Below, piece by piece: positions 1 to 5,343 of a DNA stretch of 5,343 nucleotides; position 1 is the stretch's first letter, and the number at the start of each line of letters is the position of its first letter. The notes below the pieces were generated by a model that searched no databases, was not told the DNA's origin, and saw only the letters and a list, made by a program, of their open reading frames with translations. Where the stretch lies: contig QMOP01000106.1 in NCBI GenBank assembly GCA_003650255.1, positions 1 through 5,343 of the forward strand, given 5' to 3'. The DNA comes from Caldisericota bacterium (GTDB lineage: Bacteria; CG03; B21-G15). A program made the position numbers and the translations under genes.

Positions 1-3000
1 ATTTATTCTCAACCCTCAGCACCAACAGATCTTAGAACTGAAAATTTAATAAATCCTCTTTATGTTGAAGATCCAACACCTGATTTCTCCTGGTCTGCTT
101 CAACTCAAAGTTTTTATCAGGTTCTTGTTTCAACTTCTAAGAATAACTTAAATCTTGATATAGGAGAGATGTGGAATTCTGGAAAGGTTACTTCAACTGT
201 AACGGGTTGTGTTTATTCAGGAATCCCATTAAGTGGAAATACAACCTATTACTGGAAGGTGAGGGTCTGGGATATAAATAATGATACATCTCCATGGTCA
301 AGTATTGCAAGTTTTAGAATGAATTTCTTTCTTTTGAAAAGCACATTTACAGGTCTTACACAGACACAGGTTTTTGGTTTTGGCGATTTTGATAATGATG
401 GAGATTTTGATCTTGTTGAGGGATCATGGGGAGATAAGATTGATTTGCACTCATATCTTAATGATGGAGGAGGAAATTTTACACTTACATTCTCAACATA
501 TGATTCAATTTATGTCTATTCACTTTCTGTTTCTGATTTTAATCTTGATGGTAATCTTGATATATTTACAGGTATTACAGAAGGTCCACTAACAAAAAAT
601 CAACTTGCTTTAAAAGGAAAGGGAGATGGAAGTTTTTCAATTCTTTATAACAATTTTTCAAAACAGAAAGCAGTTTCATCTGCAATAGGAGATTTGAATC
701 TGGATGGTAAGATGGATATTGTATGTGGAATAGAGGGTGGATATAATCTCTATTATTTTGGAAACGGAGACGGAACATTTTCATCTGCAAGCACTTTTTC
801 AAGTGAAAATGAACCAACAATGAGTGTTGCTCTTGGTGATATTGATAATGATGGTGATATTGATATTGTTACAGCAAATTATGGATATGATGACAGTTTC
901 AGGAATCCACTTTATCCAATAAGAGTTTATGAAAATAATGGAGCTGGAAATTTCAGTCAAATAGGGTATTCAGTAAATGATTATTACCACACAGTTTTAC
1001 TTGCTGATGTTGATAGTGATGGAGACCTTGACATTATTTCTGGAGTTAAGTTTCCAACAGGAGGAAATAACACAGCAAATAGAATTTTCTTGAATGATGG
1101 AGAAGGAAATTTTGGAGAAAGTCCATTTTCTCCTTCACTTTCATTTGGCAAAAGAACTGAACTTGGAGATCCAGACCAGTATCCTCAAGTTGAAAATCTT
1201 GTTTTTGCTGACTTTGACCATGATGGTGATGGTGATATACTTCTCTGCAATTCAGGAGGAGGAAGAATAAAAGTAGAATTATATCTTAATGATGGAAATG
1301 GAAATTTTACTTTTCTTGATGAATATAATATTCAGGCAAAAGCATTGGCAGTTTTTGACTTTGATAGTGATGGGGACCTTGATTTTATTGCAAGTGGAGA
1401 GGATGAGGAGATTAGAATTTATTATTCAACACTTGCAGAAGATGGAAAACAGAATTTTTTACCTCAACCTCCTTCAAATCTTTCTTATTCCTGGAATTCT
1501 CAGAATAATAAACTTACTTTAAGATGGGGAAATGGAAATGATTCAGAAACTCCCCAATCACAGCTTACCTACAATTTAAAATTAGGAACCTCAAAAGAAG
1601 GAAATGATGTAAATGATAATATAATATCCGGTAAAATTTCACAGGTTCAGAGTGAATCCTCTCTTTTTATAGGGAATATGCACTATTCAACTTCAGTTGT
1701 TTTAAATATTGAAAGGAAAACATACTTTTTTCAAGTTCAAACAATTGATTTACAAAAAGGATTGAGTCCCTGGTCAAATATTTTAATTGTAAATGAAGAA
1801 CCACATGCTGGTTGGGATAATGCTGATGTTCTAATTTCAACAACCTGTCATCAGTATAACTATGAAGAGGTAAAAAATGATCCGAAATATCCTTCTTTAA
1901 GGGGAAAGGTAAAAATAAGTTTCAGAATAAGGGATTATGAAAAAAATACCTGCACTTTAACCTCTTTTGCCTATTCATATGATGGAGGAAACACATGGTA
2001 TAACTTAAGTGATGATTCAACTGCCTTAGAGTATTTCAAATCAGATTTTTCATCTGATATTGACTTTTCTGGGGAAATTCACAATTTTTACTGGAATACA
2101 ACTGATATTGATAATGATTCTGTTATAAGATCAACATCAAGTTCAAATATAAAAATAAGATTTAAGGCATTTGATGGTTATACAACAGGACCTTATGAAA
2201 TAAGTGAAAATTTTACAGTTGACAATGAAATGCCGACAAAACCTGGTAATCTTTTATTCAGCGGAGAAACAACAGCTAATTCAATAACTTTAAATTTTAC
2301 AACTCAAAGCACTGATTCACATTTTTATGGATATGTAATTTACTATAATAACAAAGAGCCTGTTGGAGAGTTTGATTATATTGGTTATGTTGATAAAAAT
2401 ACAGATCTAAATCTTGCTTATTATGATTTTGGAGGAGCATCAAGTATTACAATAAGTGGATTGAATGAGAACACAACATACTATTTTATCCTTTATGCCT
2501 ATGATGAGTATGCAAACTCAAACTACTCCTCTGTAACAGAAGCAAAGACAAATGATATTCCTTCATTGCAAACATTAAATTTTTCTCAAAGGAAAGATGG
2601 AACAGGGCTTATTGATGTTGGATATAAAGGTTATGATGTTGACAATGACTCATGGAGTTATGTTCTTTTTAAATATAAACTTTCTGGAACAACAGAATGG
2701 TTTGATTTAACGCCAAAAACAGATGATGAATTTTTCACCTCTCCTTTAAAATTCTCTTCTACTGGATATTTCAATAATTTTGTCTGGGATTCAAAAGCTG
2801 ATCTTGATAATTTTGAAGGGCAGGTTACTCTGCTTTTTGAAATAAGTGATGGAAAGGATACTGTTAGTTTTTCTCCGGGAAATATTGTTGTTGATAATAA
2901 ATCTCCACAGGGTCTTGGGAATTTAAAAGTTTCAAAAGCCTACTCATCAAAAGTCCAACTTGAATGGAATGCGGCAACTGATATTTCAAATTTTAAATAT

Positions 3001-5343
3001 GAATTATGGTATTCAACATTTTCAGGAATTTTAAGGGATACAAGCACTTTCAATTTCTGGGGAGAAGTTATGCCAAGTGGAGAAAGTGTTGAAAGTGGAT
3101 GGGTTGGAAGTGATGAAAAACCTCTTGATGCTGGGAAATTGTATTATTTCAAAGTTTTTGCTGTTGATGATTATGAGAATGTTTCAGAGTCAAATGAGGT
3201 AAGTCAATTAACAGGTTCTGGTCCTGATTCAATAATAAATGAGGTTAAAACTTATAAAGATGGAACAGGAAGAGTCAAGATTGAATTTGATGTTATAAGT
3301 CCTGATAAACTTGATACATTTATAAAAGTATCATTTTCAACTGTATCAAGTAATGGCCCATTTTATAATATAGAAATTTCAACAACTGATTTTGAATTCT
3401 ATGTTTCAACAGGTGCTTCCTTTTATCCTGTTAATCCACCATCAATTTCAAACTCAAGTGAATATCAGATTGGAAGTTCAATAAATCCTGTTCTTACAAG
3501 TTCAGGAACTGTAAGATGTGTTATTTACTGGTTAGCAAAAGAGGATTTACTATCTTTTGAAGGAAGTTTTTATATAAAAATTGACGTTAAAGATGTCTTT
3601 AATGTTTCTGATTCAGCACCTCCTGTGTATGGACCAGAGGAAATAGATACAAAAAATCCTTATCTTGTTTGGTGGAGTTATTCACATGGTTCTTATAGTG
3701 ATTATACTTCTGGAGAAAGCGCTATTCTTCAAATGGAGTTTTCAGAGTTTTTTTCAACCGAAACTTTATCAATTTCAGGTTTTTGTATTCAACCTTTAAA
3801 AGGAGATTTTTCAGAGTCAATCACAATTGAGAAAGATGAGATTTATAGTTTAATGAGTGATACAACAGTTGTAAAGATTTATTTAAGTAAGAATAAATGG
3901 GAAAAGATTGCAACCTGGGATAGAGAAGGGAAGGGATTGTATCTATACATTTCATCAGGAAGTGTAAAGGATTTGTTTTACAATGTTATAAAGGAGACAA
4001 CAGTTTTTGTATCTCACTGGAGCAAAGATAGAATCAGGCCATACATTACAGGAGCAAGTTATGTTTCTGAAGGTGGGCCAAGATTGATTTTGGACTTTAA
4101 TGAAAAGATTTTAAGCACCTCATTTACTACAGAAACTGTAAAAGGAATTGTTCTTTATAAAGAAAAAGTTTCAACGACACCATATAAAATGGAACTTGAT
4201 TTTATCCAAAACATATCAACAACATCTCCAAAAACATATATCCTTTATTTTCCAGAAGAAAAACACTTTGAACTTGTATCCTGGGGGGTTGATAAATTTT
4301 ATCTTACTGTTTCAACAGGAAATGTATGTTCTGACATATCAGGTAATCTTTTGAAAGAGGTTCTGCTTGAAGATGCACTCCTTGTCAATTTTTTTAGAGA
4401 CCTCATTCCTCCCTCAATTGTAAAATACATTCCAACTTCAACTTCTCCTGTTAAAGCGGATTCTGTAAAAATTTTTGTTTATTTTGATGACTCAATAAAA
4501 GAGGATACGATAACAGATTCAATTCTCCTTTATCCTTATAAGGATAGTTCTGGAAAATATATTGAAAATCCTATAAGAATTTCAGGAATAACAAATTATT
4601 ACTCAGAATTGATGATGATAGAGTTTATCCCTTCTGGAAAATTAGAAGAGGGTTATACCTATAGGGTTGAGGTTTCAACAAAGATTACAGACCTTTCTGG
4701 AAACAATTTAAAAGATTCAAACAGAATCTGGTATTTTGAAACATACAGGGATTTTGGAAAAGAAAACATCGTTTATAACTCTTCATTTACTGTTAAGGTA
4801 ATAATCTCAAGTAATGCTATAAAGGGTTATGGAATGGTGTTAATTGAGGATGCTGAAAATTTAAGTAAGGTGATTGAAGCAAACTTGAAGGAAGATAGAA
4901 TTAATGGATTTCATTATCCAATAGAAAAATTTATTGTTAATCTTAAGGTTTTTGATGAAAATGGAAAGGAATTCAGTGGAATCTTTAATAATGACGTCTA
5001 TATTGTTATGAATTATCCTGATAGTGAACAGGATGGAATAGTTGATGGAACAAATCCACCTGTAAGGGAGAGGACGCTTGGAATATATTTTCTTGATGAG
5101 GATAATTCAAGATGGATAAGATTACCTTCATCTGTGGTTGATACTGAAAAGAATGAAGTATCTGCTAAAATAAAGCATTTTTCAGTTTATGCTTTATTTG
5201 GAGGACCTGAATATTCGCTTTCAGATGTGATTGTTTATCCAAATCCTTACCAGAAAAAGAAGGATAAAAAGAATCAGGGAATAACATTTCAGGGGCTTCC
5301 TTCAGAATGCAAGATTTCAATCTACACTCTTTCAGGCAAAAAG
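1..5343 (+). CDS. Giant secreted/surface multidomain protein with FG-GAP (VCBS) propeller, Fn3 and Ig-like repeats; partial at both ends
   Basis: Frame 1 is open through all 1781 codons and neither terminus is present. The first in-frame ATG is codon 57 (base 169), inside a folded Fn3-like domain, so the true start lies upstream, presumably with a signal peptide that cannot be seen. Domain order is Fn3, seven FG-GAP/VCBS repeats, Fn3, A1, Fn3, A2, Fn3, A3, three Ig/Big_5-like domains, an HFSVYAL domain and a C-terminal sorting-type domain. The protein is rich in Ser, Thr, Asn, Asp and aromatic residues and has only about ten cysteines. No transmembrane segment or catalytic motif is evident in the visible part. 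FG-GAP/VCBS, Fn3 and Big_5 families are typical of extracellular bacterial proteins, so export to the cell surface or medium is inferred; adhesion, ligand binding or a structural role is plausible but unproven. Arginine is encoded only by AGA/AGG. The coding call is very secure and the function is not. Confidence 0.95.
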   Translation, partial: MYSQPSAPTDLRTENLINPLYVEDPTPDFSWSASTQSFYQVLVSTSKNNLNLDIGEMWNSGKVTSTVTGCVYSGIPLSGNTTYYWKVRVWDINNDTSPWSSIASFRMNFFLLKSTFTGLTQTQVFGFGDFDNDGDFDLVEGSWGDKIDLHSYLNDGGGNFTLTFSTYDSIYVYSLSVSDFNLDGNLDIFTGITEGPLTKNQLALKGKGDGSFSILYNNFSKQKAVSSAIGDLNLDGKMDIVCGIEGGYNLYYFGNGDGTFSSASTFSSENEPTMSVALGDIDNDGDIDIVTANYGYDDSFRNPLYPIRVYENNGAGNFSQIGYSVNDYYHTVLLADVDSDGDLDIISGVKFPTGGNNTANRIFLNDGEGNFGESPFSPSLSFGKRTELGDPDQYPQVENLVFADFDHDGDGDILLCNSGGGRIKVELYLNDGNGNFTFLDEYNIQAKALAVFDFDSDGDLDFIASGEDEEIRIYYSTLAEDGKQNFLPQPPSNLSYSWNSQNNKLTLRWGNGNDSETPQSQLTYNLKLGTSKEGNDVNDNIISGKISQVQSESSLFIGNMHYSTSVVLNIERKTYFFQVQTIDLQKGLSPWSNILIVNEEPHAGWDNADVLISTTCHQYNYEEVKNDPKYPSLRGKVKISFRIRDYEKNTCTLTSFAYSYDGGNTWYNLSDDSTALEYFKSDFSSDIDFSGEIHNFYWNTTDIDNDSVIRSTSSSNIKIRFKAFDGYTTGPYEISENFTVDNEMPTKPGNLLFSGETTANSITLNFTTQSTDSHFYGYVIYYNNKEPVGEFDYIGYVDKNTDLNLAYYDFGGASSITISGLNENTTYYFILYAYDEYANSNYSSVTEAKTNDIPSLQTLNFSQRKDGTGLIDVGYKGYDVDNDSWSYVLFKYKLSGTTEWFDLTPKTDDEFFTSPLKFSSTGYFNNFVWDSKADLDNFEGQVTLLFEISDGKDTVSFSPGNIVVDNKSPQGLGNLKVSKAYSSKVQLEWNAATDISNFKYELWYSTFSGILRDTSTFNFWGEVMPSGESVESGWVGSDEKPLDAGKLYYFKVFAVDDYENVSESNEVSQLTGSGPDSIINEVKTYKDGTGRVKIEFDVISPDKLDTFIKVSFSTVSSNGPFYNIEISTTDFEFYVSTGASFYPVNPPSISNSSEYQIGSSINPVLTSSGTVRCVIYWLAKEDLLSFEGSFYIKIDVKDVFNVSDSAPPVYGPEEIDTKNPYLVWWSYSHGSYSDYTSGESAILQMEFSEFFSTETLSISGFCIQPLKGDFSESITIEKDEIYSLMSDTTVVKIYLSKNKWEKIATWDREGKGLYLYISSGSVKDLFYNVIKETTVFVSHWSKDRIRPYITGASYVSEGGPRLILDFNEKILSTSFTTETVKGIVLYKEKVSTTPYKMELDFIQNISTTSPKTYILYFPEEKHFELVSWGVDKFYLTVSTGNVCSDISGNLLKEVLLEDALLVNFFRDLIPPSIVKYIPTSTSPVKADSVKIFVYFDDSIKEDTITDSILLYPYKDSSGKYIENPIRISGITNYYSELMMIEFIPSGKLEEGYTYRVEVSTKITDLSGNNLKDSNRIWYFETYRDFGKENIVYNSSFTVKVIISSNAIKGYGMVLIEDAENLSKVIEANLKEDRINGFHYPIEKFIVNLKVFDENGKEFSGIFNNDVYIVMNYPDSEQDGIVDGTNPPVRERTLGIYFLDEDNSRWIRLPSSVVDTEKNEVSAKIKHFSVYALFGGPEYSLSDVIVYPNPYQKKKDKKNQGITFQGLPSECKISIYTLSGKK
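13..321 (+). other. Fn3-like domain 1 (residues about 5-107)
   Basis: This segment opens with a PSAPTDL stretch and has the aromatic core expected of a fibronectin type III-like beta sandwich: W31 in an early strand, a MWNSGKV motif at residues 57-63, then YYWKVRVWD at 83-91 and SPWS at 97-100. The pattern of a WxSGKV strand, then a YYWxVRVWD strand, then SPWS is familiar from Fn3-like domains of bacterial extracellular proteins. It sits just before the propeller and probably acts as an N-terminal spacer or binding module. It may be the first domain of the mature protein, but the upstream sequence is missing. The domain class is fairly secure; its ligand is unknown. Confidence 0.7.
349..1458 (+). 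repeat. Seven FG-GAP/VCBS-type repeats forming a probable seven-bladed beta-propeller (residues about 117-486)
   Basis: Seven Asp-rich loops of the form D/N-x-D/N-x-D-G-x-x-D begin at residues 129, 179, 231, 280, 336, 404 and 453 (bases 385, 535, 691, 838, 1006, 1210 and 1357), spaced 50, 52, 49, 56, 68 and 49 residues apart. The loop matches the calcium-binding DxDxDG loop of FG-GAP/VCBS (integrin alpha-like) blades. Six loops are followed 21-30 residues later by a second motif close to YLNDGxGNF (for example residues 152-160, 310-318, 428-436). After the seventh loop this motif is degenerate: YYST at 474-477, then DGKQNF at 481-486. Seven repeats fit one closed seven-bladed propeller, a fold used for protein or glycan binding. 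Calcium dependence is inferred from the motif; the ligand is not visible. Blade 5 is longest, with an insertion rich in Pro, Phe and Ser. Confidence 0.9.
1459..1800 (+). other. Fn3-like domain 2, directly after the propeller (residues about 487-600)
   Basis: The domain starts at a proline-rich linker (LPQPPSNL, residues 487-494). It then shows LRWGNGND, QLTYNLKLGT at 521-530, YFFQVQTID at 575-583 and SPWS at 589-592. The YFFxVQxID and SPWS pair mirrors the YYWKVRVWD and SPWS pair of Fn3-like domain 1, so the propeller is flanked on both sides by related Fn3-like domains. A TYNLKLGT-type strand following FG-GAP repeats is a familiar arrangement in bacterial extracellular mosaic proteins. Likely a rigid spacer between the propeller head and the downstream repeats. 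Confidence 0.65.
1801..2220 (+). repeat. A-module copy 1 (A1), unnamed beta-sandwich (residues about 601-740)
   Basis: First of three related modules that I cannot assign to a named family. Landmarks are a first core strand G-x-V-K-I-x-F starting at G635, an Asp-box-like SYDGGNTW at 659-666 followed by YNL, a strand tryptophan at W698 (NFYWNT), and a final IKIRFKAFDG strand running into FTVDN at 738-742. G635 to W666 is 31 residues, exactly the spacing in A2 and A3. The SxDGGxTW element resembles a BNR/Asp-box, but a single copy does not make a sialidase. C616 and C651 are the only two cysteines in the module and could pair; that is speculative. Confidence 0.6.
2221..2550 (+). repeat. Fn3 domain 3 (residues about 741-850), half of the A/Fn3 super-repeat
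   Basis: The domain begins at the VDN-x-x-P junction (residues 740-745), continues with PGNLLFSG and a central YVIYYNN strand, and ends with TTYYFILYAYD at 825-835 and EYANSN. This is a classical Fn3 pattern: a proline-led first strand, then TxYxFxxxAxD before the last strand. YYF-x-x-x-A-x-D-x-Y-x-N at 827-839 recurs at 1048-1060 in Fn3 domain 4, exactly 221 residues later. That argues that Fn3 domains 3 and 4 arose by duplication together with their A modules. Confidence 0.75.
2551..2892 (+). repeat. A-module copy 2 (A2) (residues about 851-964)
   Basis: Second copy of the unnamed beta-sandwich. A KDGTG motif at 865-869 leads into the first strand (G869-L-I-D-V-G-Y), followed by TTEWFDL at 897-903 in the place of the A1 TWYNL, then W929 and a DLDNFEG motif at 934-940, and finally VVDN at 963-966. 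G869 to W900 is 31 residues as in A1. It lacks the Asp-box-like GG pair seen in A1. KDGTG and the W-x-x-K-x-D-L-x-x-F-E-G signature are shared with A3, so A2 and A3 look closer to each other than either is to A1. Confidence 0.65.
2893..3219 (+). repeat. Fn3 domain 4 (residues about 965-1073), second half of the super-repeat
   Basis: The domain follows the second VDN-x-x-P junction (964-969), with a GLGNLKVS first strand, VQLEWNAATD, a central YELWYS strand, and YYFKVFAVDDYEN at 1048-1060 matching the corresponding strand of Fn3 domain 3. The VQLEWxxxxD and YxVxAxD patterns are standard Fn3 hallmarks. It joins A2 to A3 through a Gly/Ser/Pro linker (TGSGPDS, about 1071-1077). The role is probably structural spacing. 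Confidence 0.75.
3220..3630 (+). repeat. A-module copy 3 (A3), diverged and enlarged (residues about 1074-1210)
   Basis: Third copy of the A module. KDGTG at 1086-1090 precedes the strand G1090-R-V-K-I-E-F; PFYNI at 1120-1124 replaces the WYNL/WFDL motif; W1177, K1180, DL at 1182-1183 and FEG at 1186-1188 match A2. G1090 to F1121 is 31 residues as in A1 and A2, but F1121 to W1177 is 56 against 32 and 29 in A1 and A2, showing an insertion of about 25 residues rich in Ser, Pro, Asn and Phe (within about 1128-1165). The expected VDN exit motif is absent and no Fn3 follows; the chain runs through APPVYGPEE into the Ig-like section. Confidence 0.55.
3655..4020 (+). other. Beta-sandwich domain of uncertain family (residues about 1219-1340)
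   Basis: No family is recognised with confidence. The segment shows alternating hydrophobic strands typical of an Ig-like fold: YLVWWSY at 1221-1227, ILQMEFSEFF, VVKIYLSKNKW at 1290-1300 followed by EKIATW, LYLYISSG, and TTVFVSHW at 1333-1340. It lies between A3 and two Big_5/SbsA-like domains, so it may be a diverged member of the same Ig-like series. The KIYL and KW elements recall the IYFLDEDNSRW segment of the domain at residues 1583-1736, but the similarity is short. Confidence 0.4.
4021..4401 (+). other. Ig-like, SbsA/Big_5-type domain (residues about 1341-1467)
   Basis: The domain opens with KDRIRPYITGA at 1342-1352, equivalent to the D-x-x-x-P start of bacterial Big_5/SbsA Ig-like domains. 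It has a first-core strand RLILDFNEKIL at 1361-1371, where FNEKI corresponds to the family's F-S/N-E-x-I element. Later strands include TYILYFPEE, KFYLTVSTG and a DISGN motif at 1445-1449, which fits the D-x-x-G-N loop before the last strand in this family. The class is inferred from these motifs rather than from an alignment. Confidence 0.55.
4402..4746 (+). other. Big_5-type bacterial Ig-like domain (residues about 1468-1582)
   Basis: The best match to Big_5 in the window. It starts RDLIPPSIVKYIPT at 1466-1479, the usual D-x-x-P-P start, continues with VKIFVYFDDSIKEDT, where a core strand is followed by the conserved F-x-x-x-I, and includes an FIPSGKLEEGYTYRVEV stretch typical of the P-x-x-x-L-x-x-x-x-x-Y-x-V/L element. 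It ends with DLSGNNL at 1564-1570 and a WYFET strand at 1577-1581. Length (about 115 residues) is normal for the family. Such domains act as stalk modules of surface proteins. Confidence 0.75.
4747..5208 (+). other. Penultimate HFSVYAL-type beta domain (residues about 1583-1736)
   Basis: A domain of about 150 residues with strands IVNLKVFDENG, VYIVMNYPD at 1667-1675, an Asp/Gly-containing turn (EQDGIVDGT at 1677-1685), LGIYFLDEDNSRW at 1693-1705 and IKHFSVYALFG at 1724-1734. The sequence order of a 'bulk polar turn', then LxIYxLDE, a tryptophan, and finally a K-HFS-x-YAL strand recurs in bacterial extracellular proteins directly before C-terminal sorting-type domains, and that is its position here. 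I do not attach a firm family name. Likely a structural module supporting the C-terminal tail. Confidence 0.5.
5209..5343 (+). other. Start of C-terminal T9SS (Por-type) or FlgD-Ig-like domain, cut by the window end (residues about 1737-1781)
   Basis: After the HFSVYAL domain comes SDVIVYPNPYQ at 1741-1751, a lysine-rich loop (about 1752-1758), then ITFQGLP at 1761-1767 and CKISIYTLSGKK at 1770-1781. The VYPNP strand, a following GITFxxLP strand and an IYxLxG strand are the typical opening of type IX secretion C-terminal sorting domains and of related FlgD-Ig-like tails. These tails generally run about 70-90 residues, so some 25-45 more residues and the stop codon probably lie just beyond the window. 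It would direct export and possible attachment to the outer surface if the host has a T9SS-like machinery; in other lineages its role is uncertain. Confidence 0.75.

Noticed and set aside
169..171. First in-frame ATG (codon 57) as the start of the gene
   Set aside because: It falls inside the MWNSGKV strand of an Fn3-like domain whose earlier strands are encoded upstream in the same frame, so it is an internal methionine.
374..592. 72-codon + strand open frame (MVLAILIMMEILILL...)
   Set aside because: It lies in frame 2 over the first two FG-GAP repeats; its Ile/Leu/Met-rich product results from reading the GAT/GGT-rich Asp-loop codons out of frame. The main frame carries the conserved motifs.
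575..820. 81-codon minus-strand open frame
   Set aside because: It is antisense to FG-GAP repeats 2-4, has no recognisable domain, and its existence is explained by low stop density opposite AT-rich coding sequence.
838..870. GAT-rich microrepeat that looks like a simple DNA repeat (also around 1222-1236)
   Set aside because: It is the codon-level image of the Asp-rich calcium loops; periodicity is that of the protein motif, and the copies at other loops differ in codons.
1289..1522. 77-codon + strand open frame starting MMEMEILLF
   Set aside because: Out-of-frame reading of blades 6-7 and the following linker; same Ile/Leu-rich artefact, no ribosome binding site or domain.
1975..1998. SYDGGNTW as an Asp-box of a sialidase/BNR enzyme
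   Set aside because: Only one copy exists, no other sialidase residues are visible, and the equivalent position in A2 and A3 lacks the motif; it is more simply a beta-turn in the A module.
4148..4354. 68-codon + strand open frame
   Set aside because: Frame 2 shadow within an Ig-like domain; the frame 1 translation has the Ig-like motifs, and the shadow has none.
5017..5055. DSEQDGIVDGT as a dockerin or thrombospondin type 3 calcium repeat
   Set aside because: There is only one short Asp/Gly turn, with no second copy or helices as in a dockerin; it fits as a loop within the HFSVYAL-type domain.

Overview
The whole window is the interior of one very large protein gene on the + strand. Frame 1 is open from base 1 to base 5343: 1781 codons with no stop, no credible start at the left edge and no stop at the right edge. 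Both ends of the gene lie outside the window. There is no intergenic space, so I call no promoter, terminator, RNA gene, mobile element or second gene.

The product reads as an exported, surface or extracellular mosaic protein built almost entirely of beta domains. In order: (1) an Fn3-like domain, residues about 5-107; (2) seven FG-GAP/VCBS-type repeats with Asp-rich calcium-loop motifs, about 117-486, the right number for a seven-bladed beta-propeller; (3) a second Fn3-like domain, about 487-600; (4) three copies of an unnamed beta-sandwich module (called 'A' here) alternating with two more Fn3 domains, about 601-1210; (5) three Ig-like or Big_5/SbsA-like domains, about 1219-1582; (6) a domain ending in an HFSVYAL motif, about 1583-1736; (7) the first 45 residues of a C-terminal beta domain with a YPNPY motif, resembling type IX secretion (Por-type) or FlgD-Ig-like tails. 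No catalytic motif was recognised. A structural, adhesive or ligand-binding role is the best inference, with the propeller as the likely binding head and the rest as a stalk ending in an export or anchoring tail.

The source looks like an AT-rich bacterium. Every arginine codon is AGA or AGG, no CGN codon occurs, and I count only 21 CpG dinucleotides in 5343 bases. This domain mix is common in Bacteroidota-related and candidate-phylum bacteria (for example WOR-3, Elusimicrobiota, Omnitrophota or Cloacimonadota-like lineages). Assignment to any one of them is a guess. The most interesting structures are the complete seven-repeat propeller, the A/Fn3 super-repeat with exact internal spacing and a diverged, insertion-bearing third copy, and the extreme CpG/CGN depletion.
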